Source: Moringa oleifera
Lineage: Eukaryota > Streptophyta > Magnoliopsida > Brassicales > Moringaceae
Assembly: GCA_021397835.1 (NCBI GenBank)
Contig: JAJFZO010000566.1
Coordinates: forward strand, 9,420,001 to 9,484,000
Direction: 5' to 3'
DNA length: 64,000 nt
How positions within the stretch are numbered: the first letter of the stretch is position 1; each line of letters begins with the position of its first letter. The translations under genes were made by a program, and so were the position numbers. Shown here in pieces: positions 34,909-45,939 of the stretch. Under the pieces are notes generated by a model, which searched no databases, was not told the origin of the DNA, and saw only the letters and a program-made list of their open reading frames with translations.

Positions 34909-37746
34909 AATTTTAAGTGCACTTTTAGAATGTGTTTTAGATTTAGGGGAAGAAGCAACGAATTCTTTAAGTAGTGCTAAACACTTTGATCTAATGGGTT
35001 CATTTTGTACAATCTTCTTGCGGTTAGAGAGGGGAAGCAAGAAGCATGCCATGAATCTATTTCTCTTTAATGCCGCATCCAAAACGATTAAATTTAAGTG
35101 TGCTTATCTCGAATTCTTTCTGCACTGAGGGGCCATGGTGAGGGGACGAATTCCTCATGCAACAAATTATGCTTTCATTAATAGAGCCCTAAATTATTCA
35201 TTCACCATCACCACTAAAACAATGTGCTAAGTGCATCTGAGTGATGGAATCTAGAATTTCCCTTATAGGTGCAAAAAACATTAATCCAATGGCCTTCATT
35301 GTTTATAATTTACTCACAGTTAGAGAGAGGGAGCATGCCATGAATCTATTTCCCTTTAGAGTTGCATCCTAATGATCAAATTTTAAGCGTGCTTATCTAG
35401 AATGTGTTCTATATTGAGGGGCCATGAGTCAAGGAAGGAATTCCTCAAGCCATGGATTCTGCTTTCACTAATAAAAGCCCCAATTAATCACTCACCACCA
35501 ACTAAATAAAGTGTTGTTCAGTGCATCTTGGTGATGAAATCTTAACATTTTCAAAAAAAAAAAAAAGTAGAAAACTTTGATCTAGTGGCTCTCAATTTCA
35601 AAAATCTCTTACAACTAGAAAGAGGGAGCAAGAGAGAACATGCTTTGAATCTATTTCCCTTTAGAGTTGTATCCCAATGGTTAAATTTTGAGTACGCTTA
35701 TCTAGAATATGTTTTATGCTCTAGAATGAGGGGTCATGGGTCGGTGGAGGAATTCCTTAAGCAACAGATTCCACTTTCACTAATAGAATCCCCACTTAGT
35801 CACTCAACATCACTACTAAAACAAGCTGCCTTACAATACATCTTAGTGATGAAATCCTAAAATTCTAAGAGAAGTGCCAACAACTTTAACCCAATGGCCT
35901 TCATTTTTTGCAATTTTTCATAGACAGAGAGAATGAGCTAGAGATAGCACATCGTGAATCCTTTTTCCTTTAGAGCCATATTGCTATGGTCAAATTTTAA
36001 GTTTGTTTATCTGGAATGTGTTCTAGAATGAGGGGCCATGAAAGCAGCGAGGAATTTCTCAAGTAATTGATTTTCTTTTTACTAATAGAACCCTCAATTA
36101 TTCATTCACCATAACTACTAAAATAGGGTGCCTTCTTGTGCATCTTTGTGATGGAATTTTAAAATTCCCGCTGAAGTTTTAAACATTTTGATCCATTGGC
36201 TTTCATTTTCAAAAATCTTCTTCCTGCTATAGAGTAAAGCAAGAAAGAACATGTCAGGAATCTTTTTTCATTTATAGTTGAGTTTCAATGGTCAAATTTT
36301 AGGTGTGCTCGTGAAATGTGTTTCTAAAGTCAAGGGAGGAAGCAATGGATTTTGTGAGAAGTACTAAACACTTTAATTTAAAGGCCTTCATTTTCTATAA
36401 TCTTCTCACGACTAGAGATAGGAAACAAGAGAAAGAATGCCATGAATTCATTTCCTTTTAGACTACGTCCCAAAGATCAAAGTTTATATGCACCTATCTA
36501 AAATATTTTTTAGAACGAGGTGCCCCATAAGGGAAGGGAGGAATTCCTTTAGTAACGAATTCTACTTTAACTAAAAGGACCACCAATTACTTGCTCATCA
36601 TCTCTACTGAAATAATGCTTTTTAGTGCATCTTATTGATGGAATCTTGACTTTTTCAGAGAAGTGCTAATAACTTTGATCCAACGACCTTCATTTTTAAT
36701 AATTTTCTTGCGACCAAAATGAAGGAGAAAAAGAGAGCACACAATGAATCCTTTCTTCTTTGTAGCTAAGCCTTACTAGTTAAAGTTTAAGTGCATTGTT
36801 GGAAAGTGTTCTAGAGTTAAAGAAGGAAGCAATAGATTATCTGAGAAGTGCTAAACATTTTAATCAAATGGCTTTCATTTTCTATAATCTTCTCACAACC
36901 AGAGAGATCACTCTGAATCCTTATCCTAATAGTCAAATTTTAAGTGCACTTCTAGAATATGTTCTAGAATTAGAATATGAAGCAATAGATTCTCTGAGAA
37001 ATGCTAAACATTTTGATCCAATGGCCTTCATTTTCTATAATCTTTTCATGGCTAGAAAAAGTGAGCAAGAAGAAGCATGTTATGAATTCATTTCCCGTTA
37101 GAGTTACATCTCAATGGTTAAATTTTAAGTGTGCTTATCTTAAATGTGTTATAGAGCGAAGAACCATGAGTGAAAGAGCAATTCCTTAAGCAATAGATTT
37201 TGCTTTTACTAACATAACCCCCAAACACTCACTCACCATTACCATTAAAACAAGCTACCTTCTAGTGCATCTTAGTGATGGAATCTTGAAATTCTCGAAG
37301 AAGTACTAAACACTTTGATATGATGGCCTTCATTTTTTGAAAATCTTCTCATGACCAAAGAGAGGGAGCAAGAGGGATCACATCGTGAATCCTTTTCCCT
37401 TTATAGTTAAGTCCCAATGGTCAAATTTTAAGTTCATTTTTGGAATGTGTTCAAGAGTTAAGGGAGGAAGTAATGGATTATAGTAGAAGTACTAAACACT
37501 TTCATTCAATGGCCTTCATTTTCTACAATTTTCTTATGAATAGAGAGAGGAAGTAAGAGAGAGCACACCGTGAATCATTTCCCTATAGACCTACATCCCA
37601 ACGGTCAAATTTTCAATGTGCTTATCTAAAATGTGTTCTTGAGCAAGGGCCATGAATAAGGGAAGGAATTCCTCAAGCAACAGTTTTGCTTTCATTAATA
37701 GAACCCTCAATTACTCACTCACCATCGCCACTAAAATAAGTTGCTT
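34909..37746. repeat. Tandem satellite with ~303-bp and ~184-bp monomers
   Basis: The anchor aattttaagtgtgcttatct, followed by agaatgtgtt, recurs with variation at about 34,909, 35,091, 35,379, 35,684, 35,993, 36,295, 36,479, 36,783, 36,936, 37,121, 37,424 and 37,608. Spacings fall into two classes: 288-309 bp (six) and 153-185 bp (five). Long units contain a ~120-bp insert (gaggggccatgag, ggaattcctcaagcaa, tcactcaccatcactac, tgcatcttagtgatgg) absent from short ones, where 'aagcaatggatt' passes directly to 'gagaagtgctaaacac'. Shared parts include tttccctttagag and ggccttcattttctataat. Monomers are well diverged, so the array is old. Short ORFs inside are by-products. Confidence 0.9.
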
Positions 37747-37808
37747 TAGGTGGGAGGTTTTGGCTTTTGGATTATAGCACTTGCTGGTTGAAGGATTTGA
37801 TCCAACTA
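37747..37808 (-). repeat. Copia LTR start (C2'), cut by satellite
   Basis: The reverse complement begins tagttggatcaaatccttc and matches the first ~65 bp of the C2 and C6 LTRs, then changes to satellite. Confidence 0.7.
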
Positions 37809-37929
37809 ACTCCTCCCTAATCGAGCATGTAGCCCAGTGTATATCAAATCCAATCCCTTCTCTTTTCTCTCAACCTATGCCAATACTCAAAATCTTCAAG
37901 TACTTTAAGTGATTTTGAAGGAGGGACAC

Positions 37930-38780
37930 ACTTTATGGTCATATCTATTAGGTTGTCCTCAGTTGAAATTTTCTCGAGCATTATGCAGTCTCGTTTCACT
38001 TTTTGTCAAAAAAAGTGATACTTAACATCAAAATACTTAGTTTTTTCAATTTTTACACAGATGAATGGCTGATTGATTGTTTGAAAACATCATCAAACCT
38101 AAGCTATACGTCTTTAATTGCTTTAATAGTTCAAGAAATCATACACCTTCTTTGAACCTTACTGTTATGGCTATATACTCAGCCTCTATAGTGGAGAGAG
38201 CTACTATCTGTTGAAGTTGTACCTTTCAACTAATGTATGTAGCACATATCAAGCATGAAAATAAAGTCCAAAGTGACCTCATCGACAAAATTAGCATCAA
38301 CACATCCAACAAGTCCTTACTAGATAAGTCCCTCCTTGGCATATATTAATCTGTAACCCTTGGTTCCATTAATATATCTTAGTAACCACTTCATTACTTA
38401 TCAGGGTTCTTGCCTAGATTGGTCATATACTTGTTAAGAAGGCTTATTACATAGGATAAATCAAGCTTCCTACAAATTATAGCATACATCAGTAACCCTA
38501 TTGTATTTGAGCAGGATGTATTACTCATTTCCTTTTTCCTTCTTTTAAATTTGGGCAGTTATAGGTAGACACTTTGAAGTGTTTTCCTAAGCGTGTGGTG
38601 ACAGGTTTTGCTTAGTGCATAGAGAATTTTTTAGCCACTTTTGTAAATAGTTTTCTTGGGAGAGCTTTAGCCTTCTCTTAGTTTTATCTCTCTAAATTTC
38701 CATCCCCAAGATTCTTTTGGCTTGCCTTAGGTCCTTCATATCAAACTCCTCATTCAAAATTTTCTTAGTGGCTAAATGAT
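37930..38780 (-). pseudogene. Copia RT tail and RNase H (C2')
   Basis: On the minus strand the RT remnant begins at about 38,760 with FDMKDL and a KRILG-like motif, continues through a KP-T-HFK motif near 38,590 and enters RNase H at about 38,500 (YSNTIG-like, then MYAII, LSYVI). RNase H includes a GCVDANF-like first Asp segment (about 38,290), the EAEYIAI helix (about 38,175), an SDSQ-like strand degraded near 38,080 and a terminal KVKRDCI-like segment (about 37,990). The YVDD palm motif is deleted. Stops are scattered. Confidence 0.75.
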
Positions 38781-39179
38781 TCTCTTGTCCCTATCTCAAG
38801 CCAACTGTATTGAGTAATTGATCATGGTCATCACCACACTGCAGCTCTTATTGATTATCATTTATAAGGGTAGTTCACTGCTGCTCTCTTTATGAGCTTG
38901 AACCAGATGATTTAAAATCTTGTCTAGTAGAGGCTTGAGATCTTTGTGATTTTATCTTAATCTTAATGACTCCTCTGCATTCCTTTAATTCTTCTAGATT
39001 TTCATTACTTGTGGCACGACCTCCTTATTGAGCATATGGCAAAGAAGTCTTTTGGAATGTGACATCTTTGCTAATTAAACTCTTATAAACTCCTTCTTTT
39101 TTGATATAGATCTTATAACTAATTCTATTATAGTTACTTTCCCCTAAAAAGCCTTGCCAAGGCCAGAGGTGAATAGTAT

Positions 39180-39570
39180 ATGCCTCACTTTTCCATGATG
39201 GTTTTATTCATCCTTTGAGTAACTCCATTCTATTCTGGAGTTTCGTCATTGTGTTATGCCTTAAAATCCCATGCTTCCTATAATAAGTATCAAAAGATGA
39301 GCTGCAAAACTACAAACCATTACTAGTTCTCATGGCTTTATGCTTTTTTCCAATTTGGTTCTCCATCAACATATTCCATTCTTTAAACCTTTCAAAGCAT
39401 TCATCTTTTGTTTTTAACATACACAGCCATATCATTCTTGAAAAGTCATCAACAACAGAGAGGAAGTATTGCATCCACCATGGGTTGTAGTTGCCTTTGG
39501 CCCCCACAAATCCGACTACACATAGTCTATAATTTCAGGTGAGTTATGCTCCCTAACTACTTCAACTTGT
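39180..39570 (-). pseudogene. Copia integrase core fragment (C2')
   Basis: An open stretch at 39,310-39,507 reads MQYFLSVVDDFSRMIWLCML, then KTKDECFERFKEWNMLMENQ and RTSNGL. This is the first half of the integrase core; the second catalytic Asp (D-NGLE) has become Ser. Continuation below 39,310 gives YCRKHGI, then QNGVTQRMNKTIMEK-like sequence with Glu replaced, ending at the ASGLGKAF motif near 39,150. The C-terminal domain is missing exactly as in C2. Confidence 0.8.
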
Positions 39571-39639
39571 ATTACTTAGCAAACACACACTGGTCATAAA
39601 ACTTAAGATATGAAACTTTATTCTTGCCTAGTAGTCCTT

Positions 39640-40275
39640 AATTACTAAAGATTTAAAGCCCTTTCTCACAACAATGCCCAAACCTCCTATGCTACAGTTG
39701 AGCAACACCAAGTTCTTCTTCAACAGCCACTACTGCTTCTCCTATTAGAACCTTACCTTTAAGAATGTCTGGGCCATTCTCTTTAATTCCTATTAGGATC
39801 ATCAAGTAATCTGTCAAGACTTTAAGAGTACATCTCTCAGTCTTTAAGAAGTATCCTTTACCATCCAAGACTTTAAGAGTACTTCTGTTTTTTAGTTCTC
39901 CCTTTGGCACATAAAGCTTCCTTTAATGAAGATCCTAATGTTGTTATTCCTCTTCATTTCTTGATCCTTAGACCTGGTTGTAGGCTCTAACCCTCCATGG
40001 ATAAAGTCTCTTTGTTGTACTTGATTATATCTCTTAACTGATGGAAGGTTAGTGGTATTGATCTTTGTCGAGCAAAATAACTGCTTCATCTTTGTCGTTG
40101 AACTTCCCACTCATATTTTCAAGATAGATTACATTTCTAAGATCGATTACAATCTTGAAGAATTCATCCAAGTTCTCATCAAGGCATTTATCTTTACTCA
40201 TCTTGTAACCAAAAAGATCTTGTCTTAAGGTAGATTCTATTGGTTAAATTCTTAGTCACATAAAGACGTTTGAGT
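39640..40275 (-). pseudogene. Copia gag and pre-integrase fragments (C2')
   Basis: At 40,275-40,130 the minus strand reads WNKLKRLYVTKNLTNRIYLK, then after stops KDKCLDENLDEFFKIVIDL: the same gag core as C2. At 39,950-40,090 a decayed gag end includes the YNQVQQRDFIHGGLE stretch. The pre-integrase part at 39,692-39,850 reads LTDYLMILIGIKENGPDILK then GKVLIGEAVVAVEEELGVAQ. The zinc knuckle and protease between them are deleted. Confidence 0.78.
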
Positions 40276-41004
40276 TTATTCCATCCTCTACTATAGTGGG
40301 CTGAGTGATGTAAGTCATGATCTACAGCAGGCCTCATTTTCGCTATGCAATCAGCTTGCTTAGTATATACATGGGTAATCCTAAGAAAGAGCACTAGAGG
40401 CTTTGAAGTAGCTTCTAAGATACCTAAATGGGACCAAGAATCATTGATTGATCTACGAGAAAAGAAGTCTTATGCAGCAAGGTTAACAGGACATGTAGAT
40501 TATGATTTTCTAGTGACAGAGACAAAAGAAGATCATTGTTTGCATGTGTTCATTTATGAAGGTTGTTGTGTGAGTTGAAAGGAATTACTTAAACCAATTG
40601 TAGCCTTGTCCAGCACAAAAGCAAAACATGTAGCCATGACTGAAGGTTTAAAAGAGGGAATTTGGTTGCTTGGATTGCTAAAGGAATTGGGATTATCTAA
40701 CTTAAATATGATCTTCTTTTTTTTTTTTTTAGATAGCCAGTCAGTAATATAGTTGTGCAAAAATCTAGTTCACCATGAGTGTACTAAACACCTTAATATT
40801 AAGCACTATTTCGTAAGGATGAAGGTAAAGGATGGTTACCTCAAACTGGAAAAGATTGGAACGAAAGATAACCCTTCAGATATGGCCACAATGACTATTT
40901 CTTTTGGAAAGTTATAGAGATACAAGAAGCTGCTAAGGATAGGTATGGTTTGTGATGCAGCAAAGTCTGCATTAATACCGCTTTTGGTAAATCAAAGTGA
41001 AGAA
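40276..41004 (+). pseudogene. Ty1/copia RNase H fragment (C3a)
   Basis: Mirror image of C1. Reads LLSIYMGNPKKEH, ATRLTGHVDYDFLVTETKED in a shifted frame (the first RNase H Asp region), SSTKAKHVAMTEGLKEGIWL, LLKELGLSNLNMI, an expanded T-run (40,715-40,730) followed by DSQSVI, HLNIKHYFVRMKVKDGYLKL and DMATM. After 40,930 it continues with a spacer matching the spacer below C1 (gctgctaaggatag, then catcaataccg-like words) and reaches an LTR-like start TGTTG at 41,005. The two RNase H copies point away from the palindrome centre. Confidence 0.82.
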
Positions 41005-42384
41005 TGTTGTAGAAACAAGGTAAAGAATATTGCCGAAAGTGATCCAGCGAAGTTACAAAAAAATAAAATTAAAGCATTGTTCCTTTGCTTAGATGTAGTT
41101 GCCTAGCTGGACTTAATAAGTTGCAGAACCAATCAACAAACTTCAAGTGTATTAATGAAGCTGCCAGTTGGACTTTACTTAGGTCACATCAACCAGAAAC
41201 ATCTTGCAAACCAATATAAGAGTTAGTTTGATAGGATGTTTCTAAACCTTATGTCACCTTCTGTATAGTCCCTTTTGGATGGCTTACTGAAAGACGGTGA
41301 CTTTTTGCTTCAGAGTGAGCATGACAAAATTTGATTTTGAAGAATGCCACACTATCCAAAAAGAAAGAAACTAAATGGAAATTTCTTCATTAAACTAGTT
41401 ATTCTTTTCAATCAAGGGAGACAAAGACCCAAAAGGATGAAAACTATAAGTGGATACATGTTATTAGCAAGCTATTACTTCTTGGAGAATCATTTAACTG
41501 TAGCTAAAAGTTCTGACAATCATGTGGATCGCCATATTTTAAGGTCATATTTAACTATTGAATCATCTAATACTGAGCATAGTTTAAGGAATGGATCAAC
41601 AAAAGATGCTTTATGTTTTCCTTTTCATGAATTTGACAACAAATTACAGAGGAAGCCTACCACTTAATGGAGCTATACTTAACCAAAAGCAAGGAGATCT
41701 CCATTGAAAAGATTCAATATCCCAGAATTGGTGGTAAAAATAGGAGTTTCGATTATTTTGCAAGGACTTCCTGATAGCTTGACATGGCCAAAGATTCTAG
41801 TTTTCTCCAAAGAGCTTCTACAAAGACATTCCCATGTTATCAAAGCTTTCTACTAAGGAGAAATTTGGTGCAATAACTCAAATGAGCCATATCTAGTTAT
41901 GTTGCTTAATCTTCAGGTTCTAAATAGTGCTTGGTAACTAGAGATCATTTATTTGAGACTGCATCTTGGTACGTTGAAGCTTTTACCAGTAGTAATACGC
42001 TTAAAGGCAGGCCTAAATGGTGCAATAGGGCTCACTTTGGGCAAGATATTGAAGGCAAATTTAGCTATGATATTATGTCAAAGAATACTAAACTAGAAAA
42101 TTGGATCTTAAATGGTGCAGATGCTTGCTTTGATTTAGATGCTGGGTCTAATAATGTCATAACAAGTTCCTTACTAGTCGAAATAATGTCATAACAAGTT
42201 CCTTACTAGCCAAAAGAAATTCCAAAACTAAAACATGGAAGAGTAAAAAGTGTAACGCTCTTGGTATTTTAACTTTAGTTATGGGCTCTCAATTATTAGG
42301 AGCTTAGTTATTGAGTTGCACTATTTTTCTAGTCATTTGAGTATATCAAGTTAAAATCTTAAGTAAGGAGAGGTAGATACAACT
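41005..42384 (+). other. Unresolved sequence between copia parts, LTR-like start
   Basis: TGTTGTAG at 41,005, preceded by the purine-rich aaagtgaaga, resembles a copia polypurine tract and LTR start. Two open stretches (41,344-41,667 and 41,931-42,194) do not match a family I recognise. The second contains WILNGADACFDLDAG, faintly like a copia protease start (WILDSGA), and a direct duplication of about 25 bp with gaaataatgtcataacaagt words lies at 42,150-42,210. I infer LTR plus decayed gag/protease, with low certainty. Confidence 0.35.
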
Positions 42385-44647
42385 AGTGTTTGTTTAATCA
42401 ATAGGCATCCTTCAAGGGTTATTAATCTTAAAACACTTGAAGAAAGGTGGTCAGGGACGCTTGCGAGCCAATATCACTTGAGAGTTTTTAGATGTGCAGC
42501 ATGTGCATACCAAAAGGAGGCAAGCTTGATTCTAGGGCAATTGAAGATATTTTTCTTGCCTATCCTGAAGGGATTAAAAGGTTATGGACTCTATGTAAAA
42601 CATAGTTTAAATAATAAAACTGTCATAAGTAGAGATGTGGTCTTTAATGAGACATCCCTGCCATATGCAAGCCAAGAAAAAGAAAAGCAAAATAAACCAA
42701 CTACAGAGAGAACTTCTAAAGTTAAGGAAGTTGTTGATCTAGATCAATTTAAGCTTGGAAGATCAACTCATTCATCCCCAGAAATAGAATATAATATAAA
42801 GCCTCATCCAGTCAACAAAGACAACCTAGTTTAAATGATAGAAATGAGCATTTTTTTTAATAATGTAGAACATTTAAGGACTTATCAATTATCAAGCGAT
42901 AGATTTAGAAGAAGTATCATACCACCTATAAAATATCTACGTGAAGATCTTAGTTCTAGTTACGTTAAAGGAAAGTTGATAGCCTATGTTCTCCACACAG
43001 TAGACCAAATGGAGAATATGAAGCTAAAAAATACAATGAGCTATGTTTGGTCATCAAGCAGCAAATTAGTTTAAGGTAATGCAAGAGGAAAGAGCTTTCT
43101 TTATGCTAACAAGACATGGAAGTTGGTTTAAAAACCTTTAAATCTAAAGGTGGTGGATTATAAATAGGTATTCAAGCTCAAAGATGGTCATACAGAAGTT
43201 GCACCTAAGAAATTCAAATCAAGCCTGATGGCCAAAGGCTTCACCCAAGTGAAAGGGATTGATTATGCAGAAATTTTCCTACTTGTGGTCAAATACAAGA
43301 TAATTCGAACCATTTTGGCAAAGGTAGCTATAGAAGATTAAAAGCTTAAACAAATGGGTGTGAAGACTACTTTTCTCCATGGAGAATTATGGGAGAAGAT
43401 CTATATGAAATAATGTGAGGGATTTGAAGAAAAGGGCAGAGAAGATCAAGTGTGCTTACTAAAGAAGTCATTATATGGCTTAAAAACATCTCCCAGGCAA
43501 TAGTACAAGAGGTTTGATAACTTTATACATTAGGCAGGCTTCATCTGGAGTGCTTACAATACCTACTCCTATTACAAAGATGCAGGTTCTTAAGAAGTTG
43601 CATTCTTGATGTTGTATCTAAATGATATGCTAATTACTGACGATAACATGCACAAGATAGCCTCATCAAAGAATATTTGGAGTGAAGAATTTAACATGAA
43701 AGATTTAGGGCCTGCAACGAAGATACTGGGAATGGAAATCAACAGAGATAAGAGTAAATGTAGGCTTATGTTATCCTAAAATTCTCACATCCACAAAGTT
43801 ACTGAAAAATTTTAGATGCTGCAAGTAAAATCAGTAAGTGTTCTAATTGGAAATCATTTCAAATTATCTATTTAGAGTTGTTCAAGAACTAAAAAAGAAA
43901 AGCAAGAAATGATAAACACCCATTACTCAAATGAGGTGAGGAGTATCATATATGCCATGATCTATAATAGAGTTGATTTGTCATATGTAATTAAACTGCT
44001 TAGTAAATACATGGCCAATCTCACCAAAGATTATTGGAAGGTAATGAAGTGGTTATTAAGGTACTAATTAGAACAATAAGCTTGGGTTAGCTTATGAAAA
44101 GAAAGGTTTAATTCAACAAGGATTGGAAGGGTATGTACACTCTAATTTTGCAAGAGATAAAAGCAAAAAAAGATCTCTTTTTGCTTATATTTCAATTTTT
44201 AAAGGACATTGCCTGGGTTAGAAAGCTCAACTTCAAGCTATTGTTGCTTTATCCAGCACTAAGGCAGAGTATATATTAGTTACAGGAGGTTTTAAGGAAG
44301 TTACCTAGTTGCTTGGGTTCCTCAGTGATTTGTTGTTTTATAGAGGTCCCATTATTGTGTTTTCAGATAGCCAATCTGTAATGCATCTCTGTAAGAATCC
44401 AATCTACCATGAATGTAGTAAACCCCTTGATGTTAAGTTTCATTTTATGAGAGAAAAAGTAGAATAAGGATTCATACTAGTGAAGAAGGTTACCACTGAC
44501 GACAACCCCACTGATATGGCCACGAAACCTATTTTCTTAAAAAAACTATGTAAGTATTTAAAGATTATTAGGTTAGTATTCGATGACATAGAATGAATGA
44601 AGGGTTGAAGATCCACTGAGTTGATTTTATTGGATCAAGAAGGAGTC
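42385..44647 (+). pseudogene. Copia pol remnant: integrase end, RT, RNase H (C3b)
   Basis: Begins in the integrase C-terminus: YLVNRHPSRVINLKTLEERW (before 42,478), HLRVFRCAACAYQK, LKGYGLYVKHS, TVISRDVVFNETSLPYA. The linker (42,835-43,074) reads RFRRSIIPPIKYLREDL. RT follows from 43,100: AKGFTQVKGIDYAEIF, VKTTFLHGELWEKIYMK, CLLKKSLYGLKTSPRQ, then the palm motif at 43,615-43,626 which reads YLND instead of Y-D-D (second Asp codon GAT to AAT), NMKDLGPATKILGMEINRD. RNase H at about 43,920-44,560 starts HYSNEVRSIIYAMIYN and ends in other frames. At least ten stops are present. It ends just before the LTR at 44,648. Confidence 0.86.
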
Positions 44648-45184
44648 TGTTGAAGAATAAGATGATCTAGCTAAAAATGATAGCAGAGACTTCTGATGGT
44701 ATCACTTCTAGATCTAGTAGCTGAGTCAAAAAAGGCTTAGTAAGTGACTTAAGCAATGAGCATTATCTAAGTCATAAGCTTATTGCACAGATGGCTGAAT
44801 CTCTTTATCATGTTAGCAAAATAGATTATATATAAAGCCACTATATTTCCTAGTTCTGTTACTATTGCTGAAAGTTTTATACCCTCTTTGATTGAGTCTT
44901 TTAAGAAGTACTAGCCTTTGATTACAACTGAAGAACTATAGCACTACATGCAATGAAATTATTTATCTCTATGAGATAGTTTCATCAATTATATAAGAAG
45001 ACCAAGTGTTTTTAGTTATTGGTGTCTAGTGTTGGATTCATTCTTGATGTATTTATAAAGTTCAATTCAGGATAGTGATTGATCTGATTTCTTCATTTGT
45101 TGAAAATCTCTTATTGTTTGCTTTCTAAGAATCAAGAAAATTTAAGGTTGAGTTTACATAAGGTTAAAATAGAAGTTATATTCA
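44648..45184 (+). repeat. Copia LTR (~537 bp), C3b/C5 boundary
   Basis: Starts TGTTGAAG right after the purine-rich aagaaggagtc that follows the C3b RNase H, and ends just before a primer-binding-site-like sequence that precedes the C5 gag. It therefore serves as 3' LTR of C3b and 5' LTR of C5, as left by unequal recombination between two tandem elements or within a longer array. It is a different family from the C2/C6 LTR, whose start is TGTTGGA. Confidence 0.65.
44829..44836 (+). promoter_or_regulatory. TATA box in copia LTR
   Basis: TATATAAA about 180 bp into the LTR, the expected place for the U3 promoter that drives element transcription. Confidence 0.55.
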
Positions 45185-45189
45185 ATAAC

Positions 45190-45202
45190 TAGTATCAAAG
45201 TC
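45190..45202 (+). other. Degenerate primer-binding site (initiator Met tRNA type)
   Basis: tagtatcaaagtc lies between the LTR and the gag start. The usual copia site complementary to the tRNA-iMet end is TGGTATCAGAG; two G-to-A changes explain the difference. Confidence 0.6.
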
Positions 45203-45261
45203 TATTAAAGATCTAGCAAGACTTTAAGAAAGTCCTTTAAAGAAACTACAAGATTTAGTTT

Positions 45262-45870
45262 CACGATGAGGATACCCAAGTTTAAGATGGAGCGCTTTAA
45301 TGGCAAAGGAGATTTTGGGATATGGTTTCCAAGGATGAAGGCCATTCTTGTTTAACAAAAAATGGCTTAAGCACTTGTTGGTGAGAGTAAGTTGCGATAT
45401 ACCATGTTTGCAGCAAAGAAAGAAGATGTCTTGGAAAATGCTTACAGCACAATGATCTTGTATTTGAGTGATAATGTGATGAGGCAAGCATCAAAAAAGA
45501 AAACTATAGCTAAGGTCTGGACCAAGCTTGACAACCTGTATATGACAAAATCACTATCCAAATTAATTTTTCTCAAAATAAAGTTTTTTGGATTCAAGAT
45601 GAATGAAGATAAGAGTCTTGATGGGAATCTTGATGAGTTCTCTAAAATAGTGATTGATTTGGAGGATATGAGTGAAAAGATTAGTCATAAAGATTAAGTT
45701 GTGATGTTGTCAAACTCGCTACCTCCTACATATAACCAATTGAGAGATACAATAAGGTACAACACGGATACCTTGCCAGTGGAGGAGCTGGAGTCAGCCA
45801 TAAGATCAAAAGAGTATGAATTAATGTAAAACAAGGGGTTGAAACCATAAAAGTAACAATGAAGCCTTAA
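45262..45870 (+). pseudogene. Copia gag (C5)
   Basis: The most complete gag in the window. ATG at 45,262 begins MRIPKFKMERFNGKGDFGIW then FPRMKAILV, a stop where Gln is expected, then the open stretch 45,392-45,697: LENAYSTMILYLSDNVMRQA, WTKLDNLYMTKSLSKLIFLK, FFGFKMNEDKSLDGNLDEFS, KIVIDLEDMSEKI. After another stop: VVMLSNSLPPTYNQLRDTIR, then TLPVEELESAIRSKEYEL. These are the N-terminal and UBN2 core blocks of copia gag in order. Two Gln codons (CAA to TAA) and other stops make it a pseudogene. It sits 60 bp after the primer-binding site, as in intact elements. Confidence 0.87.
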
Positions 45871-45939
45871 CAGTTAGAGAAAGACCTTAAAAAAGATAGA
45901 ATTCTCAAGAGAAGGATTCAACTAAACACAAAAGTTCAG

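Larger units (their letters stand above)
37747..40275 (-). mobile_element. Ty1/copia retrotransposon remnant C2'
   Basis: Minus-strand mirror of C2. Reading downward from 40,275: gag middle, pre-integrase, integrase core, linker, RT tail, RNase H, LTR start (37,808) ending at the satellite (37,747). Deletions remove the zinc knuckle and protease, the integrase C-terminus and the RT from its start to just before the FDMKDL motif. Confidence 0.85.
30885..41000. repeat. Large imperfect palindrome: copia arms around a satellite core
   Basis: The left arm (30,885-34,908) and right arm (37,747-41,000) carry the same copia pieces in mirror order. Left: RNase H minus (C1), then gag to RNase H and LTR plus (C2). 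Right: LTR to gag minus (C2'), then RNase H plus (C3a). Sequence around the RNase H/gag junction matches in reverse complement, for example 31,541-31,611 against 40,261-40,340. Indels differ: C2' lacks the RT catalytic core that C2 has, while both lack the C-terminal part of integrase. Divergence is substantial (roughly a fifth of bases by eye), so the structure is old. The satellite at 34,909-37,746 fills the centre. Confidence 0.8.

Noticed and set aside
34909..37746. Regular repeats as a CRISPR array
   Set aside because: Monomers are 184-303 bp, diverged, with no short repeat/spacer pattern; context is plant DNA.
40554..40760. 68-codon minus-strand ORF with a Lys run
   Set aside because: Antisense shadow of C3a RNase H; the Lys run is its expanded T-tract.
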